In this document: piece by piece, positions 54,000-61,360 of the stretch
How positions within the stretch are numbered: position 1 is the first letter of the stretch
Layout of the letters: the number at the start of each line of letters is the position of its first letter
Source of the DNA: an uncultured Opitutia bacterium
Lineage (GTDB): Bacteria > Verrucomicrobiota > Verrucomicrobiia > Opitutales > UBA953
NCBI GenBank assembly: GCA_903840355.1
Contig: CAIMFJ010000005.1
Coordinates: forward strand, 310,001 to 374,000
Length of the DNA: 64,000 nucleotides
Reading direction: 5' to 3'
Made by a program: the position numbers and the translations under genes
The notes under the pieces: model-generated
The model's database searches: none
Told to the model about the DNA's origin: nothing
What the model saw: the letters and a program-made list of their open reading frames with translations, nothing else

Positions 54000-54067
54000 C
54001 CCCCTTTCAGCCAAAAAGTCTGCCTCCATCCTTGCACTTCCTCGGGAGAATCCCTAGCGAAGAGGGG
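54000..54067 (+). promoter_or_regulatory. Possible structured thrS leader hiding the ribosome binding site
   Basis: CCCCCTTTC (54000-54008) is complementary in 8 of 9 positions to GAAGAGGGG (54059-54067), the likely Shine-Dalgarno sequence of thrS (9 bases before the ATG). An internal GGGA/TCCC hairpin lies between. It could be a translational control element; threonyl-tRNA synthetase is autoregulated through its leader in Escherichia coli, but the elements are not similar. Confidence 0.25.
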
Positions 54068-54075
54068 TATTTGCT

Positions 54076-55944
54076 ATGTCGTCTCGACCCTCCATGACTC
54101 CCCTCGAAGAGCTCCGCCACTCGGCTGCCCACATGTTAGGTGCAGCGGTGTTGCGACTTTTCCCCGAAGCTCAATTAGACATCGGCCCACCCACCGAGCA
54201 GGGGTTCTATTACGATTTCGACCTGCCTCATGCCTTTACGGCCGATGATCTTCTCAAAATTGAAGAGGAGATGCGGAAGATTTCGAAAGAGAACCAAAAG
54301 TTTGAACGCTTCGAGTGCACGCGCGAAGAGGCCGAAAAGTTGCTGCGTGAACGCGGACAAACGGGCTACAAGTTGGGCCGTCTGACGGACATCCCCGCTG
54401 GCGAAGCGATTTCGTTCTACAAGAACGGCGAGTTCGTGGATCTGTGTGCCGGGACCCACGTGCGTTATTCGTCTCAAGTTAAAGCGTTTAAATTACTTCA
54501 TATCGCGGGGGCTTACCATCGCGGTGATGAGAAGAATAAACAACTCCAGCGCATTTATGGTACCGCTTTTGCAACTAAGGATGAATTGGAGAAACACCTC
54601 CAACGCCAAGAAGAAGCTAAAAAGCGCGACCACCGCAAACTCGGCAAAGAGCTACGCTTGTTCCACATTGATGAAAAAGTAGGGCAGGGCTTAATCCTTT
54701 GGACGCCTAATGGGGCCGTCGTGCGTCAAGAATTACAGAACTTTATCTCGGAGCAGTTATTCCAAACCGGCTATAAGCAAGTCTTCACGCCCCACATCGG
54801 CAACTTGGATTTATACCGTACGTCAGGACACTTCCCTTACTACCAAGACGCTCAGTTTCCGCCGCTCGTCGAGCGTGAGGCGATGGAATTATTAGCGAAA
54901 GAAGGCTGTGGTTGTGGCGAATTAACTAACCGACTTTCCGATGGCACGGTACAGGGCTTCTTACTGAAGCCCATGAATTGCCCGCATCACATTCGAATCT
55001 TTGATTCGCAGCCACACTCGTATCGCGACTTGCCTGTACGCTTGGCTGAATTTGGTACGGTGTATCGCTGGGAACAATCGGGTGAATTAAACGGCATGAC
55101 CCGCGTACGTGGCTTTACTCAGGATGATGCCCACTTGTTCTGTACCGAAGATCAAGTTGGCGATGAAGTTTTAGGCTGTCTTGAACTCGTTAAAGTCGTC
55201 CTGAAGACCTTAGGTCTACATGACTATCGCGTTCGCGTCGGCTTACGGAATCCCGACTCCAATAAGTTCACGGGCGACAGCGCCAACTGGGATAAAGCCG
55301 AGGCAGCTTGTCGCAAGGCCGCTTCGACCTTGGGCGTGCCCTTTACCGAAGAAGCCGGGGAAGCCGCTTTCTACGGACCAAAAATCGATTTCGTGGTGCG
55401 CGATGTCATCGGTCGCGAGTGGCAGTTAGGCACAGTGCAAGTCGACTTCAACTTGCCCATCCGCTTTGACCTGTCCTACACGGGCCCAGATAATAAACCA
55501 CACCGTCCGGTGATGATTCACCGTGCACCGTTTGGTTCGATGGAACGTTTCGTCGGGATTCTGATTGAACACTTTGCGGGAGATTTCCCCACCTGGTTGT
55601 CACCCGAGCAAGTTCGCGTCATCCCGCTCAATGACGACCTAAATGCCGATGCTGAAGCCATCGTTAACACTCTGAAAGCTGCCAAGATTCGCTGCAGCGT
55701 AGACACTTCCTCGAATAAGTTGGGGGCCAAAATCCGTTTGGCTGAATTAGCCAAAGTGCCCCACATGCTCATCCTCGGGGCCAAGGAAAAAGAAGCCGGC
55801 TTAGTCAACGTCCGCTCGCGCGCCGACAAGAGTTTTGAGGGCAATCGCACCTTGGCAGAGTTTATCCAATTAGTGACTGCCGAAATCAGTGAACGTCGCC
55901 TTAAGGCTCACGTCCCCCAAGCCAACCCGGCACCTGCCGCCTAA
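54076..55944 (+). CDS. thrS: Threonyl-tRNA synthetase, without TGS domain
   Basis: Class II synthetase of 622 residues. It starts directly with the editing domain (HSAAHML at 15-21, VDLCAGTHV at 121-129), so the usual N-terminal TGS domain of about 60 residues is absent; the 76-bp upstream spacer leaves no room for it. The catalytic core has zinc ligands C302 (LKPMNCPHH), H353 (DDAHLF) and a later His in MIHRAPFGS, then an anticodon-binding domain. A segment at about 264-294, including CGCGE, is longer than usual before the NCPxH motif. Confidence 0.95.
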   Translation: MSSRPSMTPLEELRHSAAHMLGAAVLRLFPEAQLDIGPPTEQGFYYDFDLPHAFTADDLLKIEEEMRKISKENQKFERFECTREEAEKLLRERGQTGYKLGRLTDIPAGEAISFYKNGEFVDLCAGTHVRYSSQVKAFKLLHIAGAYHRGDEKNKQLQRIYGTAFATKDELEKHLQRQEEAKKRDHRKLGKELRLFHIDEKVGQGLILWTPNGAVVRQELQNFISEQLFQTGYKQVFTPHIGNLDLYRTSGHFPYYQDAQFPPLVEREAMELLAKEGCGCGELTNRLSDGTVQGFLLKPMNCPHHIRIFDSQPHSYRDLPVRLAEFGTVYRWEQSGELNGMTRVRGFTQDDAHLFCTEDQVGDEVLGCLELVKVVLKTLGLHDYRVRVGLRNPDSNKFTGDSANWDKAEAACRKAASTLGVPFTEEAGEAAFYGPKIDFVVRDVIGREWQLGTVQVDFNLPIRFDLSYTGPDNKPHRPVMIHRAPFGSMERFVGILIEHFAGDFPTWLSPEQVRVIPLNDDLNADAEAIVNTLKAAKIRCSVDTSSNKLGAKIRLAELAKVPHMLILGAKEKEAGLVNVRSRADKSFEGNRTLAEFIQLVTAEISERRLKAHVPQANPAPAA

Positions 55945-55950
55945 ACTTTT

Positions 55951-57339
55951 ATGACCCAACCTCGCAGTACCAGTCGTCGAGACTTTTTAAAATTTGCGGG
56001 GTTAGGGAGTCTAGCCTGGGGCGCGGCGGCCACGCCTGCGTTGGGGCAGACTCATCGCGACAGCCAAGATAATAGCACTCAGAAGTTGGCCAAAAACGTT
56101 ATCTTCATGGTGGCCGATGGTATGAACATTGCCACTTGGTCACTTGCAGATGCTTATTTGCAGCGGACCACCGGTGGAGCTACGCATTGGCGTAAACTTT
56201 ATTATGAACGTCCCGTTGTGCGGGCGCTTTGTGAAACTCATTCTGCGAGCAGTTTGGTCACCGATTCTGCGGCGGCCGCTTCTTGTTGGGGGATTGGTCA
56301 TCGCATTGTAAATGGGGTGATTAACATCATGCCTGACGGGAGTAAGCCCACGAATCTTTTCCAAAAGATGCGACTCCAAGGGCATAAGCGCACCGGTCTT
56401 GTAACTACCGCCACCGCCACCCATGCCACCCCCGCTGGGTTTGTGGCCGCAGTGCAGAATCGCAAAAGCCAGGGCGAAATTGCCTTTCAATATTTAGAAA
56501 ATGGCGTCGATGTTATCATGGGCGGTGGTGCCGAATACTTTGGTGACTCCCTCTTGAGCGCCTACCAAACGTCGGGTTATCAAGTGGTCACGAAGCGTGC
56601 CGAATTGCTCAAGGCTGACCCCACCCGGAAATTATTAGGTCTCTTTAGTAAGCGCTACATTCCCTACGAGGTCGATCGACTCCATGACCCATTGCTAAAA
56701 GCCAATGTGCCGACCCTAGCGGAAATGACGCAAAGTGCCTTGGACGCTTTGCAGGATTCACCGAACGGTTTCATGCTTATGGTGGAAGGTGGCCGCGTGG
56801 ATCATGCCGCTCATGCCAATGACGCCCCGGCGATTATTCATGACATGCTCGCGTTTGATAAAACGATTCAAACGGTTTTAAATTTCGTGGATCAGCATCC
56901 TGATACCTTATTGATTATCACGACCGACCACGGCACAGGAGGCATTCAGCTCAACGGTCTCGGGGATGAAGATTTTGATACCACCAAGCCGGCCTACAGT
57001 GCCAGTACGCCAGCCTTTTTAACGCTGACGAAGATGTACCAATCGCAAGAGGTCGCCGTCGCGCTTAATAAAGCCCAACCCAAAGCGAAGCTGGTTGAAA
57101 TGCTGGTGCAAAACTCGGGACTCAATTTCAAGGCCGCCGATTTAGCTAAAATCACTGACCTGAAGACCTTCCAAGAGGTCTTGCCTGCGTATACTGGCAT
57201 CAATTGGACCAGTCATGCCCACACGGCGGATCTCGTTGAATTCTGTGCAATCGGACCTGGGGCTCGGCAATTCTTGCCCTTTATTCGCAATGACGAAGTG
57301 CACGGTAAGATTCTTAAAGCCACCGGGTTGGCGGTTTAA
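55951..57339 (+). CDS. Tat-exported alkaline phosphatase
   Basis: A PhoA-type phosphomonoesterase of 462 residues. The N-terminus is a twin-arginine signal with an SRRDFLKF motif, so it is exported folded. Metal and catalytic sites are VADGMN (D56), the nucleophile S106 in VTDSAAAAS, MVEGGRVDHAAHANDA, TTDHGTGG and the late SHAHTADL. Length is typical. It lies 6 bp after thrS. No phosphate-control box was recognised. Confidence 0.93.
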   Translation: MTQPRSTSRRDFLKFAGLGSLAWGAAATPALGQTHRDSQDNSTQKLAKNVIFMVADGMNIATWSLADAYLQRTTGGATHWRKLYYERPVVRALCETHSASSLVTDSAAAASCWGIGHRIVNGVINIMPDGSKPTNLFQKMRLQGHKRTGLVTTATATHATPAGFVAAVQNRKSQGEIAFQYLENGVDVIMGGGAEYFGDSLLSAYQTSGYQVVTKRAELLKADPTRKLLGLFSKRYIPYEVDRLHDPLLKANVPTLAEMTQSALDALQDSPNGFMLMVEGGRVDHAAHANDAPAIIHDMLAFDKTIQTVLNFVDQHPDTLLIITTDHGTGGIQLNGLGDEDFDTTKPAYSASTPAFLTLTKMYQSQEVAVALNKAQPKAKLVEMLVQNSGLNFKAADLAKITDLKTFQEVLPAYTGINWTSHAHTADLVEFCAIGPGARQFLPFIRNDEVHGKILKATGLAV

Positions 57340-57348
57340 ACTGGGCAC

Positions 57349-57374
57349 AAAAAAGGGCGTCCCGTAGACGCCCT
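57349..57374 (-). terminator. Terminator of the redoxin gene
   Basis: AGGGCGTC and GACGCCCT form an 8-bp perfect stem with a 5-nt loop. On the minus strand TTTTTT follows, giving a typical rho-independent terminator for the redoxin gene. It lies in the spacer to the convergent alkaline phosphatase gene and could stop transcription from both sides. Confidence 0.8.
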
Positions 57375-57394
57375 CATGGTTAAGGTAGCGAAGA

Positions 57395-57958
57395 TTAGTA
57401 TTTCACACCGCAGCCGTAGGACTTCGTCGAAGTCACTTCAGGCGTCTTACCTTCTTTGACCGCTTTGACGGCAGCGAGAACGTAGTTCGTGGCCTTCTCG
57501 ATGTCTTCTTTCTTGGTCGAAGCGATGCTATCAATCGCACCTTTGTAAGCTAAGATACCTTTTTCATCGATCACGAAGCAGTGAGGGGTGCTCTTCGCTT
57601 CATAAGCACGAGCGACGGCGCCATCTGCGTCATCAATCACCGCGGTCGAAGGGTAGTAGGTACGTTGGGCGAGGTCTTTAACTTTACCTCCCGTATTGAT
57701 GGTGAGCCAGATGCCACCTTGAGCGATGACGGACTTTTGGAATTCTTGCATCTTACCGGGCTCGTAGAACTTTTGGACGTAAGGGCAGCCAGGGTTGTAC
57801 CACTCGAGGACAACAATCTTGCCCTTGTAGTCCGAGAGCTTGATGGGCTGACCGCTGGCACTCTTGGCGGTAAACTCAGGAGCAGGCTTGCCGATTTCAG
57901 GAGCGGCATGAGAAGCCACAGCAATGAGCAAGGCAGCGAGGGTGGAGAGGAGACGCAT
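57395..57958 (-). CDS. Secreted redoxin (AhpC/TSA-thioredoxin fold)
   Basis: A 187-residue protein with a signal peptide (cleavage near ASHAA, residue 18). The AhpC/TSA-like fold shows GKPAPEF, IKLSDYKGKIVVLEWYNPGCP, with one peroxidatic-type Cys (WYNPGCP), and a thioredoxin-like TPHCFVID. A second cysteine lies near the end (YGCGVKY), so a disulfide between the two is possible. Related thioredoxin-family proteins with PGCPYV are frequent in this phylum. Role in periplasmic peroxide or thiol metabolism is inferred. Confidence 0.85.
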   Translation of the reverse strand: MRLLSTLAALLIAVASHAAPEIGKPAPEFTAKSASGQPIKLSDYKGKIVVLEWYNPGCPYVQKFYEPGKMQEFQKSVIAQGGIWLTINTGGKVKDLAQRTYYPSTAVIDDADGAVARAYEAKSTPHCFVIDEKGILAYKGAIDSIASTKKEDIEKATNYVLAAVKAVKEGKTPEVTSTKSYGCGVKY

Positions 57959-58118
57959 AGTTGTAGGGGATGTGAATTAAGGGTTTAGGGTAAAACTGAG
58001 ACTTTTCAATCAAGACCATCGATTCAGACAGCCTAAAATATCGCAAAAAACGTCATTTTTAGCGTAATTTTACTCGTGGGTTGCCAAATTAGATAAAAAC
58101 AGGGATTTAACCTACTTT

Positions 58119-58925
58119 ATGGCAGATGCCCGTTCTATCGCCTTAGTTTGCGCCAACGAAGCCTCGTTGTGGGCGGAGTTACGTGCTCGTGCAGAAGTCA
58201 TTGCGAAAGCCGAGCCCACCCTAGCCCCCTTGATCGAGCGCTGGGTTTTAAGTCAAAAGAACTTTGCGGACAGTTTTGTGCAGCGCTTAAGCGAGCGGCT
58301 TAATCCCACTGGGCAAGACCTAGGTATTATTCAACAAGGCCTCCGGGCCGCCTTGGCACTCGATTCGGAAATCATCCCCAAGATGCGTGCTGATATTCGA
58401 GCCATCTTAGAGCGCGATCCGGCGACGGAACACGCCCTGATTCCGTTTCTTTGGTATAAAGGTTTTCATGCCATTTCGGCCCATCGCTTTGCCCACGCCT
58501 TGTGGAAAAATAAACGCCCCGACTTAGCCCTCTACTTGCAATCGTTGAGCTCAGAACACCTCGCCGTCGATATTCACCCCGCGGCGAGTTTTGGCGTCGG
58601 AATTCTTTTAGACCACGCCACTGGTTTCGTAGCCGGCGAAACCGCAGTCGTCGAAGATAATGTTTCCTTCTTACATGAGGTCACGCTTGGCGGCACGGGC
58701 AAAGCGCGCGGAGATCGCCACCCCAAAATCCGCTCGGGCGTTTTAATCGGAGCGGGTGCCAAAATTCTGGGTAATATTAATGTGGGTGAAGGGGCGAAAA
58801 TCGGTGCCGGTTCCGTGGTCCTCAAGGATGTGGCCGCGCACACCAGTGTGGCGGGAGTGCCTGCAGTCTTAATTGGCAAAGCCTCCGTCGATGCTCCAGC
58901 ACTCGACATGGACCATTCGCTCTGA
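58119..58925 (+). CDS. cysE: Serine O-acetyltransferase
   Basis: CysE of 268 residues, the first enzyme of cysteine synthesis. An N-terminal helical domain (LWAELRARAE) leads to the left-handed beta-helix of hexapeptide repeats (DIHPAASFGVGILLDHATG, GARILG-like GAKILGNINVGEGAKIGAGSVVLKDV) with the catalytic D/H pair in this region, and VAGVPAVLIG at the end. It lies 6 bp ahead of the histidine kinase gene. metY and cysS are within 8 kb. Confidence 0.94.
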   Translation: MADARSIALVCANEASLWAELRARAEVIAKAEPTLAPLIERWVLSQKNFADSFVQRLSERLNPTGQDLGIIQQGLRAALALDSEIIPKMRADIRAILERDPATEHALIPFLWYKGFHAISAHRFAHALWKNKRPDLALYLQSLSSEHLAVDIHPAASFGVGILLDHATGFVAGETAVVEDNVSFLHEVTLGGTGKARGDRHPKIRSGVLIGAGAKILGNINVGEGAKIGAGSVVLKDVAAHTSVAGVPAVLIGKASVDAPALDMDHSL

Positions 58926-58931
58926 CCCTTT

Positions 58932-60647
58932 ATGCCCCACACTACGTCGCAAGACCGTCCCAGTGATAATCGTGTCTTGGACTGCCTCTATCGTGTGGGG
59001 GCATTCGTGAACACCACGGAGGATCCTCGCGAAGCCCTAGATTTTATTCTCGCTGAAATTGTGCGCACCTTAGGGGCCTCGAGTGCTTCGATTGCGCTCG
59101 TGGAACCTGCCACCGGTGATTTGCGCATCGAAGTCTCCAATGGACTCGATACCGATTCGGCCAAACGGGTGATTCAACAAGGACAGGGGATTACGGGTTG
59201 GGTGGCTTTATACGCCAGACCGCTGCGGGTACCTGACGTCTCGAAGGATGGGCGTTACGTTGAAATCCGAAAGGGGATTCGTTCCGAACTAGCTGTGCCG
59301 ATGGAACTGATGGGGAATGTGATTGGGGTGGTGAATTGCGACTCCGATCGCTTGGACGCCTTTACGGAAGAAGATGTGGGCTTCTTAGCGCTACTCACCA
59401 ATGAGGCTTCGAAGGCCGTCGGTCGCATCTGGCTACTCCGCCAATTACGTTCCAAGGCCGCCCAATTACAGTCGCTGGTTTCAGCGGCACAAGGGTTGGC
59501 ACGCGAACGCGATGAAGCTGGCACCATTGTAGATCTTACGAGTGCGACGCGTCACTTACTCGGCGTCCGGGCCAGTGCCTTCTATTTGTTAACCGGCCAT
59601 GAACTCACCCTGCAACAAATCGATGGTGATTTGGCGGGAAGTCAGTTGATTCCCAAGATTCATATTCAAGAAACCGCGCTGGGTACGGTGGTTTCACGCC
59701 ATCGTCCGCTCGTAATCCCTTTGGCGGGTAAGACCGAAGAAAACCTCTTCTCAGTTTTGAAAGAGCCCGTGGCCATTTCTTCTTTGCTCGCGGTACCCGT
59801 ACGCTACGAAGACGAAACCTTTGGCGTGTTGCTTTGCGTCGCCATGGGAGCGTATCGATTCTCCGATGACGACAAGCACCTCGTCACGGCGTTGTCTTCT
59901 TTCGGGGCGTCCTCGATTCAAAACTCCCGGCTTTATAACAAAGTATTTAAGGTCGAAGAAGGGCTGCGGCGCAGCGAACGACTCACGGCCCTCGGTTTAC
60001 TTTCTGCCGAAGTCGCCCATGAGATTCGTAATCCGCTCACGGTGATGAAACTGCTTTCGGACACCTTGGCACAAGGGATTGAGCCCTCCGACCCTCGACT
60101 TGAAGACATTGGAGTGATGCGCGAAAAGATTGCACACATGGAAGGGGTTGTCTCGCGGGTCTTGGGGATGAGCAAAGCCCAATCTGGTGCGTTTAAATCG
60201 ATAAACTTAATTCAGTCTGCGGAAAATTCAATTTTGCTCCTCCGCCTAAAACTCCAGCAGCTTGGGGTCAAAGTTACCTTTGACGCTCCCTCGGAATTGC
60301 CGCATGTCGAAGGCAACCCTGGGCAAATTCAACAAGTGTTCCTTAACCTAATGCTCAACGCAGTACAGGCGATGGGCACGGGTGGACAATTAAACCTTAA
60401 GGTAAATGTCGAAGATGGACAGAAGGGGAAAGTCGTCGTGGTCCGGATTGCCGATACAGGCCCTGGTATTCCTCAAGCCATCCTGCCCAAAATTTTCGAT
60501 TCGTTCTTCACGAGCCGCGAAGATGGCACCGGACTTGGTCTCGCCATTGTGAAACGCATTCTACGCGATCACCGGGGCGATATCAGCGTTGAAGCTACCA
60601 GTAGTAGCGGCACCACGTTTAAGTTTTGGATTCCGTGCCAGCAGTAA
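58932..60647 (+). CDS. GAF-domain sensor histidine kinase
   Basis: A 571-residue cytoplasmic histidine kinase without membrane segments. Two GAF domains (about 20-165 and 190-335) precede a dimerisation/phosphorylation helix with H363 (SAEVAHEIRNPLTVMK) and a HATPase domain: N box LNLMLNAVQAM, G1 DTGPGIP, and G2 GTGLGLAI. The lack of a PAS or periplasmic sensor suggests an intracellular signal through GAF. No response-regulator gene lies in the window, so it is an orphan locally. Its end overlaps the convergent DedA gene by 29 bp. Confidence 0.92.
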   Translation: MPHTTSQDRPSDNRVLDCLYRVGAFVNTTEDPREALDFILAEIVRTLGASSASIALVEPATGDLRIEVSNGLDTDSAKRVIQQGQGITGWVALYARPLRVPDVSKDGRYVEIRKGIRSELAVPMELMGNVIGVVNCDSDRLDAFTEEDVGFLALLTNEASKAVGRIWLLRQLRSKAAQLQSLVSAAQGLARERDEAGTIVDLTSATRHLLGVRASAFYLLTGHELTLQQIDGDLAGSQLIPKIHIQETALGTVVSRHRPLVIPLAGKTEENLFSVLKEPVAISSLLAVPVRYEDETFGVLLCVAMGAYRFSDDDKHLVTALSSFGASSIQNSRLYNKVFKVEEGLRRSERLTALGLLSAEVAHEIRNPLTVMKLLSDTLAQGIEPSDPRLEDIGVMREKIAHMEGVVSRVLGMSKAQSGAFKSINLIQSAENSILLLRLKLQQLGVKVTFDAPSELPHVEGNPGQIQQVFLNLMLNAVQAMGTGGQLNLKVNVEDGQKGKVVVVRIADTGPGIPQAILPKIFDSFFTSREDGTGLGLAIVKRILRDHRGDISVEATSSSGTTFKFWIPCQQ

Positions 60648-61278
60648 AATAAGTCCGGGCAGCTTGCCAAATTACGGGGATAAAGGAGACCGCTACCACG
60701 ATAATAATGACCTTGTGGAGGCTATCGGCTAAACTCGTACCGCCGATTACATGCCCAATGCCAATCAGGCTGCTAATCCATAAGACCGCTCCGAGTACGT
60801 TCCAAAAGAAGAAGGCCTTTGATGGCATATTACCCATGCCCGCAACAAAGGGCACGAAGGTGCGTAAAATGGGAGCAAAACGGGCTAAGAGTAGTGCCAC
60901 CCCACCTTTAGACTGAAAGTAATTTCGAGCCGCGACTAAGTAGCGACGTTTATACAAGAAGCCATCCGGACGATGCTCAACCCGACTGCCAAACTTACGA
61001 CCGAGCCAATGACCGGTTTGATTTCCGATAATCGCGGCCAAGATAAGGACTATGGTCGTCGGCCAAGCTTCAAAATAAGCGGGGCGATCGCCATTAGCGA
61101 CCGTGAGTACACCTGCAGTCACGAGCAAGGAATCACCAGGCAAGAAGAAGCCCGCCAGTAGGCCCGTTTCGGCAAAAATCATGAAGGCCATCAACCCTAG
61201 GCCACCCGTCTGAATCGTCTGACGTAGCCCGTCGGCGGTATGCAGGTGTGCCCAAGCATCAACAATCCACGTGTCCAT
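60619..61278 (-). CDS. DedA-family membrane protein
   Basis: A 219-residue inner-membrane protein of the DedA/SNARE-associated family (VTT-fold, linked to lipid flipping and envelope stress). Characteristic are FAETGLLAGFFLPGDSLLVTAG, GNQTGHWLGRKFG, and the F/R segment LLARFAPILRTFVPFVAGMGNM with conserved arginines, followed by NVLGAVLWISSLIGIGH. Length is normal. Its stop region overlaps the convergent histidine kinase gene; glnD is divergent from it. Confidence 0.94.
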   Translation of the reverse strand: MDTWIVDAWAHLHTADGLRQTIQTGGLGLMAFMIFAETGLLAGFFLPGDSLLVTAGVLTVANGDRPAYFEAWPTTIVLILAAIIGNQTGHWLGRKFGSRVEHRPDGFLYKRRYLVAARNYFQSKGGVALLLARFAPILRTFVPFVAGMGNMPSKAFFFWNVLGAVLWISSLIGIGHVIGGTSLADSLHKVIIIVVAVSFIPVIWQAARTYFTAGTESKT

Positions 61279-61360
61279 AAGGTTTCATGATGCATTCTTT
61301 AGAATTAAGCAATGACCTTGAAGCAGGCAAGGTTACTGCTAACGGTGATGCCTAGGTCCT

